Assembly: GCF_900187405.1 (NCBI RefSeq)
Contig: NZ_LT896716.1
Span: forward strand, 1,054,001 to 1,118,000
Length of the DNA stretch: 64,000 nt
Source: Geobacter sp. DSM 9736
GTDB taxonomy: Bacteria > Desulfobacterota > Desulfuromonadia > Geobacterales > Geobacteraceae
Reading direction: 5' to 3'
The position numbers and the translations under genes are program-made. Shown here piece after piece: positions 7,751 to 16,134 of the stretch. Position 1 is the first letter of the stretch; the number at the start of each line of letters is the position of its first letter. The notes beneath the pieces were generated by a model. That model ran no database searches and was not told the DNA's origin. It saw only the letters and a list, made by a program, of their open reading frames with translations.

Positions 7751-8768
7751 ATCTTTTTTCGGCAAAAATTTTAAGCATTACCTGGAAAAGGGCGATAAGT
7801 ACCGGGAAGCTGAGCGGTACGCCGATGCAAGACACGCTTATCTGGATGCACTGGAGAAACTGGACGGCTGCGAGGATCGCGCTGCCGCCGAGGCGCAGAT
7901 AAGGGTACGACTTTCCGAAACTGGAGACTTGCTGGGCCGCCTCAACCTTCAAGAAGCAGAATTCGCCTTGAAGCAGGGGGATCTTCATCGGGCCGGCGAG
8001 TCATTGTCTTTGGTCCTGGAGCTGGCGGAGGACAAGGAATTGCGTGACAAAGCCGCTGTGCTTATGATGCGAGTCGAACGGGTTCCTGCACGACAGGAGA
8101 GGCCAGAGAAGAATCATGTTCATCATGCCGGCTGTGCAGGGTGCGCGCCTGCCCCTGGACAAGCTGAATCCCAGGGCGGCGAAAATGAAGGTCTTGCTGC
8201 TGACGACAGGTTTCTGTTTCTTATCCAGACTCTTCCCGATCCGCTTCCGGGTCGTTATGCATCAATGGGCGAGAAATTTGCACGCGCGTATCTCGCTGCT
8301 CACGAAGGAAATACGGAACTCGGTATGCAGCTATACCGTGAACAGCTCGCAGAACAGGAAAACGACATCCTCCTCTATGAGATGGCGATCCTCGATTATC
8401 GCAACGGGCACCTGGACCAGGCCGAGCGGTTTCTGCTAAGAGCCTTGGACCTCAATGCACAGAATGAACTCTGCCACCTCGGGATCGTCCAACTGCTCAT
8501 AGAGAAGGGACGTGCTGCCGAAGCTGTACCTCGCCTTCGACACATGATAGATCATGGGCTGTTCAGTGAACAGGCCATCATAATGCTGGGAGATGTTTAT
8601 CAGTTGCTAGGAGATGAAGCGAAGGCAATGGAGACCCTGTCGACGGCTCTTGCTGTAAAGGGAATCGCAAAAGCCGCGGCGGAACGGCTAATTCCGCTGC
8701 TTGAGGGTCAGAATCGAAGGGAAGAAGCGGCATACTTAGCAAAGAACTTTTTGAAAGGGTGTTGCTGA
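7743..8768 (+). CDS. TPR-repeat protein with a His/Cys linker
   Basis: 341 residues. Tetratricopeptide-type helical repeats are visible at the N-terminus (YREAERYADARHAYLDALEK; LNLQEAEFALKQGDLHRAGE) and C-terminus (NDILLYEMAILDYRNGHLDQ onward; MLGDVYQLLGDEAKAMETL). Between them, residues 124-140 form a short linker NHVHHAGCAGCAPAPG whose H125, H127, H128, C131 and C134 look like a metal site; the protein also ends GCC. No signal peptide. The family and partner are unknown to me; TPRs suggest a scaffold. Start ATG overlaps the rlmD-like stop by 8 bp with GAGGAGAAGG ahead of it. Confidence 0.83.
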   Translation: MFKSFFGKNFKHYLEKGDKYREAERYADARHAYLDALEKLDGCEDRAAAEAQIRVRLSETGDLLGRLNLQEAEFALKQGDLHRAGESLSLVLELAEDKELRDKAAVLMMRVERVPARQERPEKNHVHHAGCAGCAPAPGQAESQGGENEGLAADDRFLFLIQTLPDPLPGRYASMGEKFARAYLAAHEGNTELGMQLYREQLAEQENDILLYEMAILDYRNGHLDQAERFLLRALDLNAQNELCHLGIVQLLIEKGRAAEAVPRLRHMIDHGLFSEQAIIMLGDVYQLLGDEAKAMETLSTALAVKGIAKAAAERLIPLLEGQNRREEAAYLAKNFLKGCC

Positions 8769-8811
8769 CACCAAGGTTAGGTAGATCGGCCACTAGAAAA
8801 AGGGGGTACGA

Positions 8812-9090
8812 ATGAACAAATCCGAACTGATTGAAGCACTGGCAGCGAAGAAGGGGCTGTCGTTCAAGAAAGCCGAAGAGATTATCAATACCATCTTCGA
8901 TACTATGAGCGATGCTTTGGTTGCCGGAAATCGCATCGAGATCAGGGGGTTCGGAAGTTTCGTCGTGAACGAGTATAAATCATACACCGGCAGGAACCCT
9001 AAGACAGGTGAATCCATAGAGGTCAAACCGAAAAAACTCCCTTTCTTCAAGGTAGGAAAGGAGTTGAAGGAGCGGGTTGCAAAGGAGTGA
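8812..9090 (+). CDS. HU/IHF-family DNA-bending protein (IHF beta-like)
   Basis: 92-residue nucleoid-associated protein that binds as a dimer and bends DNA. The family signature is complete: MNKSELIEALAAKKGLSFKK, GNRIEIRGFGSFVVNEYKSY, and the DNA-intercalating beta-arm tip GRNPKTGE (the proline is present), followed by IEVKPKKLPFFKVGKELKER. The RGFGSF and PFFK(V)GKELKERV features lean toward IHF-beta, but HU and IHF cannot be cleanly separated by eye, so no symbol is given. AAAAAGGGGGT precedes the ATG. Confidence 0.92.
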   Translation: MNKSELIEALAAKKGLSFKKAEEIINTIFDTMSDALVAGNRIEIRGFGSFVVNEYKSYTGRNPKTGESIEVKPKKLPFFKVGKELKERVAKE

Positions 9091-9094
9091 CCGA

Positions 9095-9118
9095 CCCCCC
9101 GCGCCCGTCATAGGGGGG
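9095..9118 (+). terminator. Hairpin after the HU/IHF gene, possible weak terminator
   Basis: CCCCCC (9095-9100), a 12-nt loop, GGGGGG (9113-9118), a few bases after the stop codon. There is no T run directly downstream, so it may protect the 3' end rather than terminate. Confidence 0.35.
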
Positions 9119-9143
9119 AGACGCACCTATTAAAGTTATTTTA

Positions 9144-9172
9144 TTGTGTTGATTACCGGTTTTGGTTATCAT
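9144..9172 (+). promoter_or_regulatory. Promoter candidate for the OmpA-domain gene
   Basis: TTGTGT (9144-9149), 17 nt, TATCAT (9167-9172), 26 nt before the ATG at 9199. The surrounding bases are AT-rich compared with the region. Confidence 0.45.
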
Positions 9173-9198
9173 GCTGGCTGCACGAAGACGAAACGTCC

Positions 9199-10764
9199 AT
9201 GAAACATCTTTTCACGATCATCACGTTATTTATTCTCATGGTGCAGGCAGTCTTCTCCCATGCCAATCCCACAGAGACCGGCAGCACCGGTCTAATAACT
9301 GTTCCGAGTGCAGATACCCTTTCTTCGGGAAATGTGTGCATAGGAGTCTGGGGAGATGTTAGCACCACAGACGGAAACCGTATCGGGACCGTTCCGGTTG
9401 GACTGACTTTAGGGCTCGGTACGTTCTGGGAATTGTATGGCAGTTATCCGAACCTGCTCTTGAATGGGGAGGAAACCGCCTCAGCAAAGGGCAGTGCCGG
9501 ACTCGGGACCAAGCTACGCTTCTACGGCAAAAGTAATTCCCCTCTAAAAATCGCCGCGGATTTGTTTGGAGAGCGGACGGTATCCGATATCCCTCAACAG
9601 GACGGCCTCACAACTCTCGGTGCGAGGCTCATAGCCTCCCTGCGAGCTGATGTTTTGGGACTCCATTTATATGGAGGGTATCGCTTCCCAGACGCCCCCC
9701 CCGGGATGTCATACGATGACGAGATCCTTTACGGCGCCGGGCTTGAATACGCCATAACCTCACGCTCGAAGCTGGTTCTGGAGATTATCGGCAATACCAA
9801 CCGTGATCCCTCCCGCGACAACCTCCTGGAAGGGACGGCGGGACTCCAATACTACCTTTCTCCACACCTTACGCTCAACCTCGCAGGAGGATACGGTTTC
9901 ACCTCTTCAAGTCCGGAGTGGCGCGCCATTATCGGTTTAACTACCTGCCAGGGGATCGGGACTTATATCAGGCCTATACCTCAATTAACAAAGGGACCTG
10001 GCAGTAAGAAAGAACCGGAAGTAGTGAAGCCGGTTAAAATAATTCTTCTAACTCCACTCCTCATGAATGCTGCTACTCCTGCTGCCCCCGTGAGCAAACT
10101 TGAAGTACCCGTCGATGCAGATCAGGAAGAAATATATATCCGACCGACGGCCCAGGTTGTAATTCCTCCACTACCAGGAGCCACTCTTCCAGTTCAACCC
10201 CTTCATGCACCGTCTCCGCCGTCTCAGGAACCATCGCGAAAGGAAGCGCAGCCAACGGCTCCTGAGGAAAAGGGTGCAGATCAGGAAGCGGACGCTCCTC
10301 CCGGAGAGGGCGAGTCTCCCCTCTATAGCGTTGATGTGAAGGGGGACAAGCTGGATATTGCGATCGTCAAATCGCCCGCTCCAGCAGAGAAAATGAAGGT
10401 GTACCGTAAGTTTCGATTTCCTGATATTACCTCCGAACCAAATCAGCTGGAACTATCGGCGGAGGTGAAGAAATCTCTCTCTGAAGTGGCTGAGCTCCTG
10501 CGAAGCGATAAGCAATGGGCTGTAATCCGGGTCGACGCACATACAGACGGTGTAGGATCTGCCGCGTACAACATGGATCTGTCGATGAAGCGCGCCATCG
10601 CAATCGCGAGTTATCTCACCATTAACGAAGGACTTGATCACACCAAGATTTTCATCAAGGGGATGGGCAAAACCCGGTTGATCTCCGACAATGCCACCAG
10701 CACCGGGAGGAAGGCGAATCGCAGGTTCGAGATTCTGCTGCTTGCGCCACGTAAGGCATCATAG
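9199..10764 (+). CDS. Outer membrane beta-barrel protein with C-terminal OmpA peptidoglycan-binding domain
   Basis: 521 residues. A signal peptide (about 1-22, MKHLFTIITLFILMVQAVF, cleavage after SHA) leads into an alternating-strand barrel of about 240 residues that begins TGSTGLITVPSADTLSSG. A Pro/Glu-rich linker (roughly 265-375) connects to an OmpA domain from about 395: ELSAEVKKSLSEVAELL, RVDAHTDGVGSAAYNMDLS, MKRAIAIASYL and a final RKANRRFEILLL. This layout anchors the outer membrane to peptidoglycan. The barrel start resembles YjbH-type proteins, an impression only. Its own promoter candidate lies upstream; a lipoprotein gene follows after 79 bp. Confidence 0.88.
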   Translation: MKHLFTIITLFILMVQAVFSHANPTETGSTGLITVPSADTLSSGNVCIGVWGDVSTTDGNRIGTVPVGLTLGLGTFWELYGSYPNLLLNGEETASAKGSAGLGTKLRFYGKSNSPLKIAADLFGERTVSDIPQQDGLTTLGARLIASLRADVLGLHLYGGYRFPDAPPGMSYDDEILYGAGLEYAITSRSKLVLEIIGNTNRDPSRDNLLEGTAGLQYYLSPHLTLNLAGGYGFTSSSPEWRAIIGLTTCQGIGTYIRPIPQLTKGPGSKKEPEVVKPVKIILLTPLLMNAATPAAPVSKLEVPVDADQEEIYIRPTAQVVIPPLPGATLPVQPLHAPSPPSQEPSRKEAQPTAPEEKGADQEADAPPGEGESPLYSVDVKGDKLDIAIVKSPAPAEKMKVYRKFRFPDITSEPNQLELSAEVKKSLSEVAELLRSDKQWAVIRVDAHTDGVGSAAYNMDLSMKRAIAIASYLTINEGLDHTKIFIKGMGKTRLISDNATSTGRKANRRFEILLLAPRKAS

Positions 10765-10843
10765 AATCCATCTGCTCCGCCCAAGATCCAATGAATGTCA
10801 GGTCTTTTATGGTATATGTTCACGATGAGGAGGACTTACTCTA

Positions 10844-11479
10844 ATGAAACCAATGATACTGCTTCTTCTCCTCCTGTTAAATATCGGGTGTGCACGCTTG
10901 CAGGTCATTCCGGAGCCGGGGGATGGCGCCGTACTGAACCAGGCTGAAAATTCGCAGTCCATCACGAGGGACGGGATAACGATGACGGCGAAAAATGCCG
11001 ACATAAACATGTTTTCCTACAACCTGGAGGGTACCGTATCCGCGTTCTCAGTGGTGATTGATAACGGTACTGAGGCCGAAGTCGCCTTTTCCGCAGACTC
11101 CTTCCTGCTGTTGGATAACGATAATCGCCAGTACTACCCGCTCACTCCCGAAAAGGTTAAGGAGATCCTTTCTCGTGATTCCTACTACCTCATTCCCTAT
11201 CCATATGTTGGATTCTATTACCTCGAAGATTACGAGAGATCTTCCTTCTACAACAGGTTCAACAGCAGTCAGCCCTATTTCTACGAAATATACCCCCAGG
11301 ATATCTATACGAGGGCGCTTCCTTCCGGTACAATCATACCGAAGGCGAAGGTGTCCGGTTTACTTTATTTCAGGATCGACCTTAACGAGAAAAAGTCGGT
11401 GAAGCTTCTTGCCTACAAGCCGGGGACACCCAAATCCGCACCCCCCGACTTTGTCTTTCCCTTCAGAGTCACCAAGTAA
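10844..11479 (+). CDS. Predicted lipoprotein of unknown function
   Basis: 211 residues. The N-terminus MKPMILLLLLLLNIGC is a lipoprotein signal with the lipid-attachment cysteine at residue 16 (LNIGC). The mature part contains a beta-rich stretch, GTVSAFSVVIDNGTEAEVAF, resembling immunoglobulin-like folds of unknown families, then a very Tyr-rich middle (YYLIPYPYVGFYYLEDYERS) and an end with KAKVSGLLYFRIDLNEKKSV. GAGGAGGACTT precedes the ATG. It sits between an OmpA-domain protein and a phosphate transporter, suggesting an envelope role; no function is assignable. Confidence 0.82.
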   Translation: MKPMILLLLLLLNIGCARLQVIPEPGDGAVLNQAENSQSITRDGITMTAKNADINMFSYNLEGTVSAFSVVIDNGTEAEVAFSADSFLLLDNDNRQYYPLTPEKVKEILSRDSYYLIPYPYVGFYYLEDYERSSFYNRFNSSQPYFYEIYPQDIYTRALPSGTIIPKAKVSGLLYFRIDLNEKKSVKLLAYKPGTPKSAPPDFVFPFRVTK

Positions 11480-11551
11480 AGCAACCCCACAGCAGGAGTA
11501 TCGGTGGCGCGGGATATAGCAAGATCCCATGCTCCGATGTCAGGAGATAAC

Positions 11552-13243
11552 ATGCATCATTCCTTCCCCTGGGAGGCGCTCGGGGGACTGGGACTGTTTA
11601 TCCTCGGCATGAAGTTCATGTCTGAAGGGCTCCAGAAAATTGCCGGTGAGCGTATAAGGTGGTTACTGGAGAAGATTGCCGGCAACCGTCTCAGCGCAGC
11701 TCTCGTCGGAGGATGTCTCTCCTCGTTGCTCCAGTCCAGCAGTGCCGCTTCCATAATTGTGATAGGTTTCGTGAATGCCGGCCTGATATCTCTCTATCAG
11801 GCACTGGGCGTACTCCTTGGCACCGGGATCGGCGCCACCGTCGCAGTTCAGTTCATAGCCTTTAAAGTCTCCATCTACTCCCTGCCCGTTATTTTCGTCG
11901 GGGTGCTGCTTAAATTCTTCTGTCGGCGCCGGAGGTGGGTATACCTCGGCGACATGCTGCTTGGTGCCGGACTCGTGTTTCTAGGCCTCCAGACGATGGA
12001 AAGCGGTTTTGCACCACTTAGCCACAGCACGATGGTACATGCCCTGCACAACCACCTCTTTTCCTGGCGAGTCACCGCCGTAGCTCTGGGCGCGGCACTT
12101 ACCTTCCTTACGCAGTCGAGCAGCGCCGCCATCGGGGTTATTATTGCCATGGCCGGAAGCGGCATGTTGAGCTTCACTGCCGGGGCCGCCATGGTCCTCG
12201 GCGACGTCATCGGCACATCTCTCATTGCCGCAATTGCCAGCATCAGCGGAAGTCTTGCCTCAAAGCGGACTGCTCTTGTTTTCTTCCTCATCAACCTTAC
12301 GGCTGTTCTGCTGGTACTTCTCTTCTTCCCGGCGTTTCTCAAACTCGTCCATATCATTTCACCAGGAACCGCCGACCTGGCTGTTCCTGGTCAATTTTCG
12401 GATACCTCGCTCGTGCGGCCCAATATTGCACGTCATCTCGCAAATGTGCATACCGTCTTCAGCTGCATCTGTCTCCTGATCTTTCTCCCTCTGGTTGGAT
12501 TCCTCGCCAGGTCGGCGAGGAGCATTCTTCCTGGAAGAGAGGGGGACATGGACATCGAGCCTCGTGCCAAGTACATCGACAGCCGTGTCATCAATACTCC
12601 CACAATAGCGCTTCTGCAGGTCAGAAACGAGCTGAAGCGGATGGGGGAGATAGCCCGGTCGATGTTCGGCGAGGTGGCCGAACAGTTCTTCAGGTACGAC
12701 GCCAGGAGGACAACCCGACTGAGACAGAAGGAGGAACTCCTTGATATTCTGCAGCGGGAGATTGCGGGTTTCCTCGTGCTCCTGTCGCGCCAGCCTCTCA
12801 ATTCGGCGACTTCGATGCAGATCCCGGTCATGCTCCAGATGGTCACGAGCCTCGAACACATCGGTGATCAGAACGAGACCATCGTCAGGTGCCTCATGAG
12901 GAAAAAGGAGGATCGGATCATCTTTTCGGGGGCCGCAATGTCAGAACTTCGCAATCTGTCGGCGCGAGTCTCGGAGATGGTCGACTTGGCCGTGGAATCC
13001 CTCGCAGGCAACCGGCGGGTCGACGAGGGGGCTGTTCAACAGCTCAAGGATTCCCTGACGGAACAGCATGAGAATATGAAAAGAAATCATCTGTCGCGGC
13101 TCACTGCCGGCAAATGCACCGTGCTCGCCGGAGTCCTTTACAGTGACATTGCAACGGCTTTCATGAAAATTGCAGAGTATGCAGACAGCATAATGGAGAT
13201 CGACAGGAGGTTTATGGATGAGTCGTCCGCTGGCGGCAATTGA
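11552..13243 (+). CDS. Na/Pi cotransporter family protein with PhoU-like C-terminal domain
   Basis: Inner-membrane NptA/SLC34-type sodium-phosphate transporter; 563 residues from ATG 11552, chosen because AGGAG lies 5 nt upstream. An in-frame GTG at 11504 would add 16 non-hydrophobic residues. Two inverted transport repeats carry the signature QSSSA, at residue 61 (LLQSSSAAS) and residue 188 (TQSSSAA). Helical segments run to about residue 340, followed by a soluble helical PhoU-like domain (LRQKEELLDILQREIAGFL, SLEHIGDQNETIVRCL, ATAFMKIAEYADSI). The end overlaps the Ppx/GppA gene by 26 bp, pairing phosphate uptake with polyphosphate turnover. Confidence 0.9.
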   Translation: MHHSFPWEALGGLGLFILGMKFMSEGLQKIAGERIRWLLEKIAGNRLSAALVGGCLSSLLQSSSAASIIVIGFVNAGLISLYQALGVLLGTGIGATVAVQFIAFKVSIYSLPVIFVGVLLKFFCRRRRWVYLGDMLLGAGLVFLGLQTMESGFAPLSHSTMVHALHNHLFSWRVTAVALGAALTFLTQSSSAAIGVIIAMAGSGMLSFTAGAAMVLGDVIGTSLIAAIASISGSLASKRTALVFFLINLTAVLLVLLFFPAFLKLVHIISPGTADLAVPGQFSDTSLVRPNIARHLANVHTVFSCICLLIFLPLVGFLARSARSILPGREGDMDIEPRAKYIDSRVINTPTIALLQVRNELKRMGEIARSMFGEVAEQFFRYDARRTTRLRQKEELLDILQREIAGFLVLLSRQPLNSATSMQIPVMLQMVTSLEHIGDQNETIVRCLMRKKEDRIIFSGAAMSELRNLSARVSEMVDLAVESLAGNRRVDEGAVQQLKDSLTEQHENMKRNHLSRLTAGKCTVLAGVLYSDIATAFMKIAEYADSIMEIDRRFMDESSAGGN

Positions 13244-14132
13244 TCTCGGCACCAATACTGCGCGTCTCCTTATCGGCAGGTGGACTGGAAGCGAGGTGGA
13301 GCAACTTGTACTGAAACGCAGGATTACAAGGCTTGGTGGCGGGTTCAGCAAAGAGAGGGGTATCTCGCCGGAAGCCCAGATGCGAACTGTCGCGGCCATG
13401 CGTGAGTTCGCATACGATATTGCAAATCAGGGAATCCGGCAAATACGGGCAGTAGCCACGAGCGCCGTGCGCGACGCCGCTAACAGAGATGCATTCTGCA
13501 ACGCCGTGCTTAAAGAAACCGGAATAAATCTGGAGGTTATCGACGGTGAAGAAGAGGGGCTTCTCACCTTGCATGGGGTCTGTTCCGGACTGGACGACCA
13601 ATCGGGTAGTCTTCTGGTGTTTGATGTGGGCGGAGGAAGTACCGAGTATACGGTGTCACGTGAGCAAAGGCCGCTCTTCTCGGCGAGCCTCCCGCTCGGC
13701 GTCGTCAGGCTAACGGAAGGAAAATCCACAGCCTCTGCAATGGAGGATAAGATCGAGCGGGAACTCTCGACGCTTTCACTCAGACTCTCCGACCATGGCC
13801 TGTCCCCTCTGCCGTCAGGAACCACCCTTGTCGGAACGGCAGGCACCGCCACTACACTGGCGGCCATCAGTCTCGGTATGACCGAGTACGATTACCGGCG
13901 GGTGAATAACCACATTCTTCCCATGGAAGAGGTGCGGCGGATACTTGCCATGCTCATGCCTTTGACTCCCGCCGAAAGACTCCGGGTGCCCGGGCTCGAA
14001 CCGGGAAGGGAAGACCTCATCATTGCGGGCACATTGATCGCCCTAAAGACGATGGAGCTTTTTCGGTTCGACCGTCTAAAAATCAGTGATTTCGGTCTTC
14101 TGGAAGGGGTCATGAGGAGCATGCTGCGATAG
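13218..14132 (+). CDS. Ppx/GppA-family phosphatase (exopolyphosphatase or pppGpp phosphohydrolase)
   Basis: 304 residues, the short two-domain form of the ASKHA-fold family. Phosphate-1 loop AAIDLGTNTARLLIG is at residue 6, the catalytic glutamate region reads GEEEGLLTLHGV near 110, the phosphate-2 loop FDVGGGSTEYTVS near 135, and VGTAGTATTLAAI near 203. ACAGGAGG precedes the ATG within the 3' end of the transporter gene. The short form lacks the C-terminal HD-like domains of E. coli Ppx, so polyphosphate versus pppGpp specificity cannot be told from sequence alone. Confidence 0.9.
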   Translation: MSRPLAAIDLGTNTARLLIGRWTGSEVEQLVLKRRITRLGGGFSKERGISPEAQMRTVAAMREFAYDIANQGIRQIRAVATSAVRDAANRDAFCNAVLKETGINLEVIDGEEEGLLTLHGVCSGLDDQSGSLLVFDVGGGSTEYTVSREQRPLFSASLPLGVVRLTEGKSTASAMEDKIERELSTLSLRLSDHGLSPLPSGTTLVGTAGTATTLAAISLGMTEYDYRRVNNHILPMEEVRRILAMLMPLTPAERLRVPGLEPGREDLIIAGTLIALKTMELFRFDRLKISDFGLLEGVMRSMLR

Positions 14133-14260
14133 CTACATCTAACCCCGGCCCTATGCCCGCTATTCTCGAAGGGCCTCGACCATTCCTCACCTGCGACGCC
14201 GGAAGCACCTGCTGCCCCCTTTTCGCCAGCTTTAGCACCTAAACTCCCGTTTTAAAGCAG

Positions 14261-14289
14261 TTGACTTGATATCCCCTTTTTTGTATATT
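14261..14289 (+). promoter_or_regulatory. Strong sigma-70-type promoter candidate for the ior-paa-liv cluster
   Basis: TTGACT (14261-14266), exactly 17 nt, TATATT (14284-14289). This is one of the best promoter matches in the window. The predicted start is near 14296, leaving an 80-nt leader that contains the hairpin listed next. The stretch 14133-14260 after the Ppx gene holds no other feature I can support. Confidence 0.65.
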
Positions 14290-14303
14290 CTCGGGGCCGC
14301 TCC

Positions 14304-14328
14304 AAGGGGGATTTCCCCTTATTTTTTT
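14304..14328 (+). terminator. Promoter-proximal terminator-like hairpin (possible attenuator) in the iorA leader
   Basis: AAGGGG and CCCCTT form a stem around a 5-nt loop (14304-14320), followed directly by ATTTTTTT. It lies 15-30 nt after the predicted transcription start and about 50 nt before the iorA ATG, so it should stop much of the transcription unless relieved. I see no leader peptide and cannot name an antiterminator structure or binding protein. Confidence 0.5.
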
Positions 14329-14376
14329 ACCTGCGAAACCCTAACCATCAAGAAACCACAAGCCACAGGAATAACA

Positions 14377-16134
14377 ATGAAAGAAATTCTTTCCGGCAAC
14401 GAAGCCATAGCCCGCGGTGCATTCGAAGCGGGTGTGAGGGTTGCCAGTGCCTATCCGGGCACACCCTCCACTGAAATACTAGAGAATATCGTCAAGTATC
14501 GTGAGATAGACGCTTCTTGGGCGCCCAACGAAAAGGTCGCGCTGGAGGTTGCTATCGGAGCCTCCTTCGGCGGCGGTCGCGCCATCGCCTGCATGAAGCA
14601 TGTAGGGGTCAACGTTGCTGCGGACCCGCTCTTCACCCTGTCCTATACCGGGGTTGGTGGCGGATTCGTTCTTGTTGTTGCCGACGACCCTGAAATGCAT
14701 TCCTCCCAGGATGAACAGGACAGCCGCAACTACGCCAAGTTCGTAAAGATTCCCATGCTGGAACCGTCCAATTCCCAGGAGTGCAAGGATTTTACTAAGC
14801 TTGCCTTCGAGCTCTCAGAGCAGTTCGATACTCCTGTGATGGTTCGCAGTTGCACCAGGATTTCACATGGAAAGTCGATAGTCGAACTTGCTGAGCCGGT
14901 GACAGGACTTCCTGTTCCGAAGCTTGTAAAGAATCCCTCCAAACTCGTCATGCTCCCCGGAAATGCCAGGGTTCGGCATCCTCTTGTGGAAGAGCGGGTC
15001 ATTCGGCTAGGTGAATATGGGTCTAGCGCCGAATTCAACAAAACCGAAATGAGAGATACTTCCGTGGGAGTGATTACCTCTGGTGCTTCCTACAACTACG
15101 TGCGGGAAGTTCTTCCCGATGCGTCCGTCCTCAAGCTGGGTATGGTCTATCCGCTTCCCATGGACCTGATCCGGAAGTTCGCATCGGCTGTTGATAAGCT
15201 GTATGTAGTTGAGGAGCTTGATCCGTTTATAGAGGAGCAGGTTCTTGCGGCAGGCATCCCGGTGACGGGCAAGGAGATCATTCCGATCTGCGGCGAACTG
15301 ACCCCCGGCCGGCTTCGGAAATCTTTCGGTATCGCCGAGGCATCCCAGCCTGCAACCGATAAGCTGCCGGGACGTCCGCCCAACATGTGCCCCGGATGCC
15401 CCCATCGCGGCGTCTTCTACACCCTCAACCAACTCAAGGCATATGTTACCGGTGACATCGGCTGCTATACCCTCGGATTCATGCCACCCCTCAATGCAAT
15501 GGACACATGCGTATGCATGGGAGCGAGCATCAGCAATGCCAGCGGCATTGTTCGGGTTCTCGACGACGAGGAGAAGAAGAAGGTCGTGGCAGTTATAGGG
15601 GACTCCACCTTCCTCCATACCGGGGTAAACAGCTTGATGGAGATGGCATACAACCGTTCTCCCGCCACCGTTGTAATTCTCGATAACCGCATCACCGCTA
15701 TGACAGGCCGCCAGGACAACCCAGCTTCGGGATGGACGCTTATGGATCAGCCCGCAGACGTGGTGGATCTGGAGCAGCTTTGCCGCGCCCTCGGCATCAG
15801 GCACGTCAGAGTGGTGGACCCGTTCGATCTGGAACAGACGAAGGATGTCCTTCGCGAGGAGATGAATCGCCCGGAGCCCTCGGTAGTGATAACAAATCGT
15901 CCCTGCGTTCTCGTGAAGCGGGAAGGGGTTTACACGAAGGGGATACCTCTTTCCGTCGACGAGGAGATATGCTCCGGGTGCAAGGCTTGTCTTAGGATCG
16001 GATGTCCGGCCATTGAATGGCAACCGGGAGCCGAGGGGGCCAAAGGGAAGGCGCTAATAGATCCGCTCTTGTGCAACGGCTGTGACGTGTGCCGCCAGTT
16101 GTGCAAATTCGACGCTATCGGGAGGAAGAAATGA
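14377..16134 (+). CDS. iorA: Indolepyruvate:ferredoxin oxidoreductase, alpha subunit
   Basis: TPP- and iron-sulphur-containing subunit (585 residues) that oxidatively decarboxylates aryl-pyruvates, made by transaminating aromatic amino acids, to aryl-acetyl-CoA while reducing ferredoxin. From the N-terminus: SGNEAIARGAFEAGVRVASA (pyrimidine-binding domain), NMCPGCPHRGVFYTLNQLK near residue 332, the TPP motif GDIGCYTLGFMPPLNAMDTC, GDSTFLHTGVNSL near 408, and two C-terminal [4Fe-4S] motifs, CSGCKACLRIGCP and CNGCDVCRQLCK. I start at ATG 14377; an in-frame upstream start at 14266 lies inside the promoter. The iorB ATG overlaps its stop (ATGA). Confidence 0.95.
   Translation: MKEILSGNEAIARGAFEAGVRVASAYPGTPSTEILENIVKYREIDASWAPNEKVALEVAIGASFGGGRAIACMKHVGVNVAADPLFTLSYTGVGGGFVLVVADDPEMHSSQDEQDSRNYAKFVKIPMLEPSNSQECKDFTKLAFELSEQFDTPVMVRSCTRISHGKSIVELAEPVTGLPVPKLVKNPSKLVMLPGNARVRHPLVEERVIRLGEYGSSAEFNKTEMRDTSVGVITSGASYNYVREVLPDASVLKLGMVYPLPMDLIRKFASAVDKLYVVEELDPFIEEQVLAAGIPVTGKEIIPICGELTPGRLRKSFGIAEASQPATDKLPGRPPNMCPGCPHRGVFYTLNQLKAYVTGDIGCYTLGFMPPLNAMDTCVCMGASISNASGIVRVLDDEEKKKVVAVIGDSTFLHTGVNSLMEMAYNRSPATVVILDNRITAMTGRQDNPASGWTLMDQPADVVDLEQLCRALGIRHVRVVDPFDLEQTKDVLREEMNRPEPSVVITNRPCVLVKREGVYTKGIPLSVDEEICSGCKACLRIGCPAIEWQPGAEGAKGKALIDPLLCNGCDVCRQLCKFDAIGRKK

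Noticed and set aside
14266-14376. Longer N-terminus for IorA starting at 14266
   Set aside because: It lies within the promoter and hairpin; the family start MKEILSGNEAIARG fits ATG 14377.
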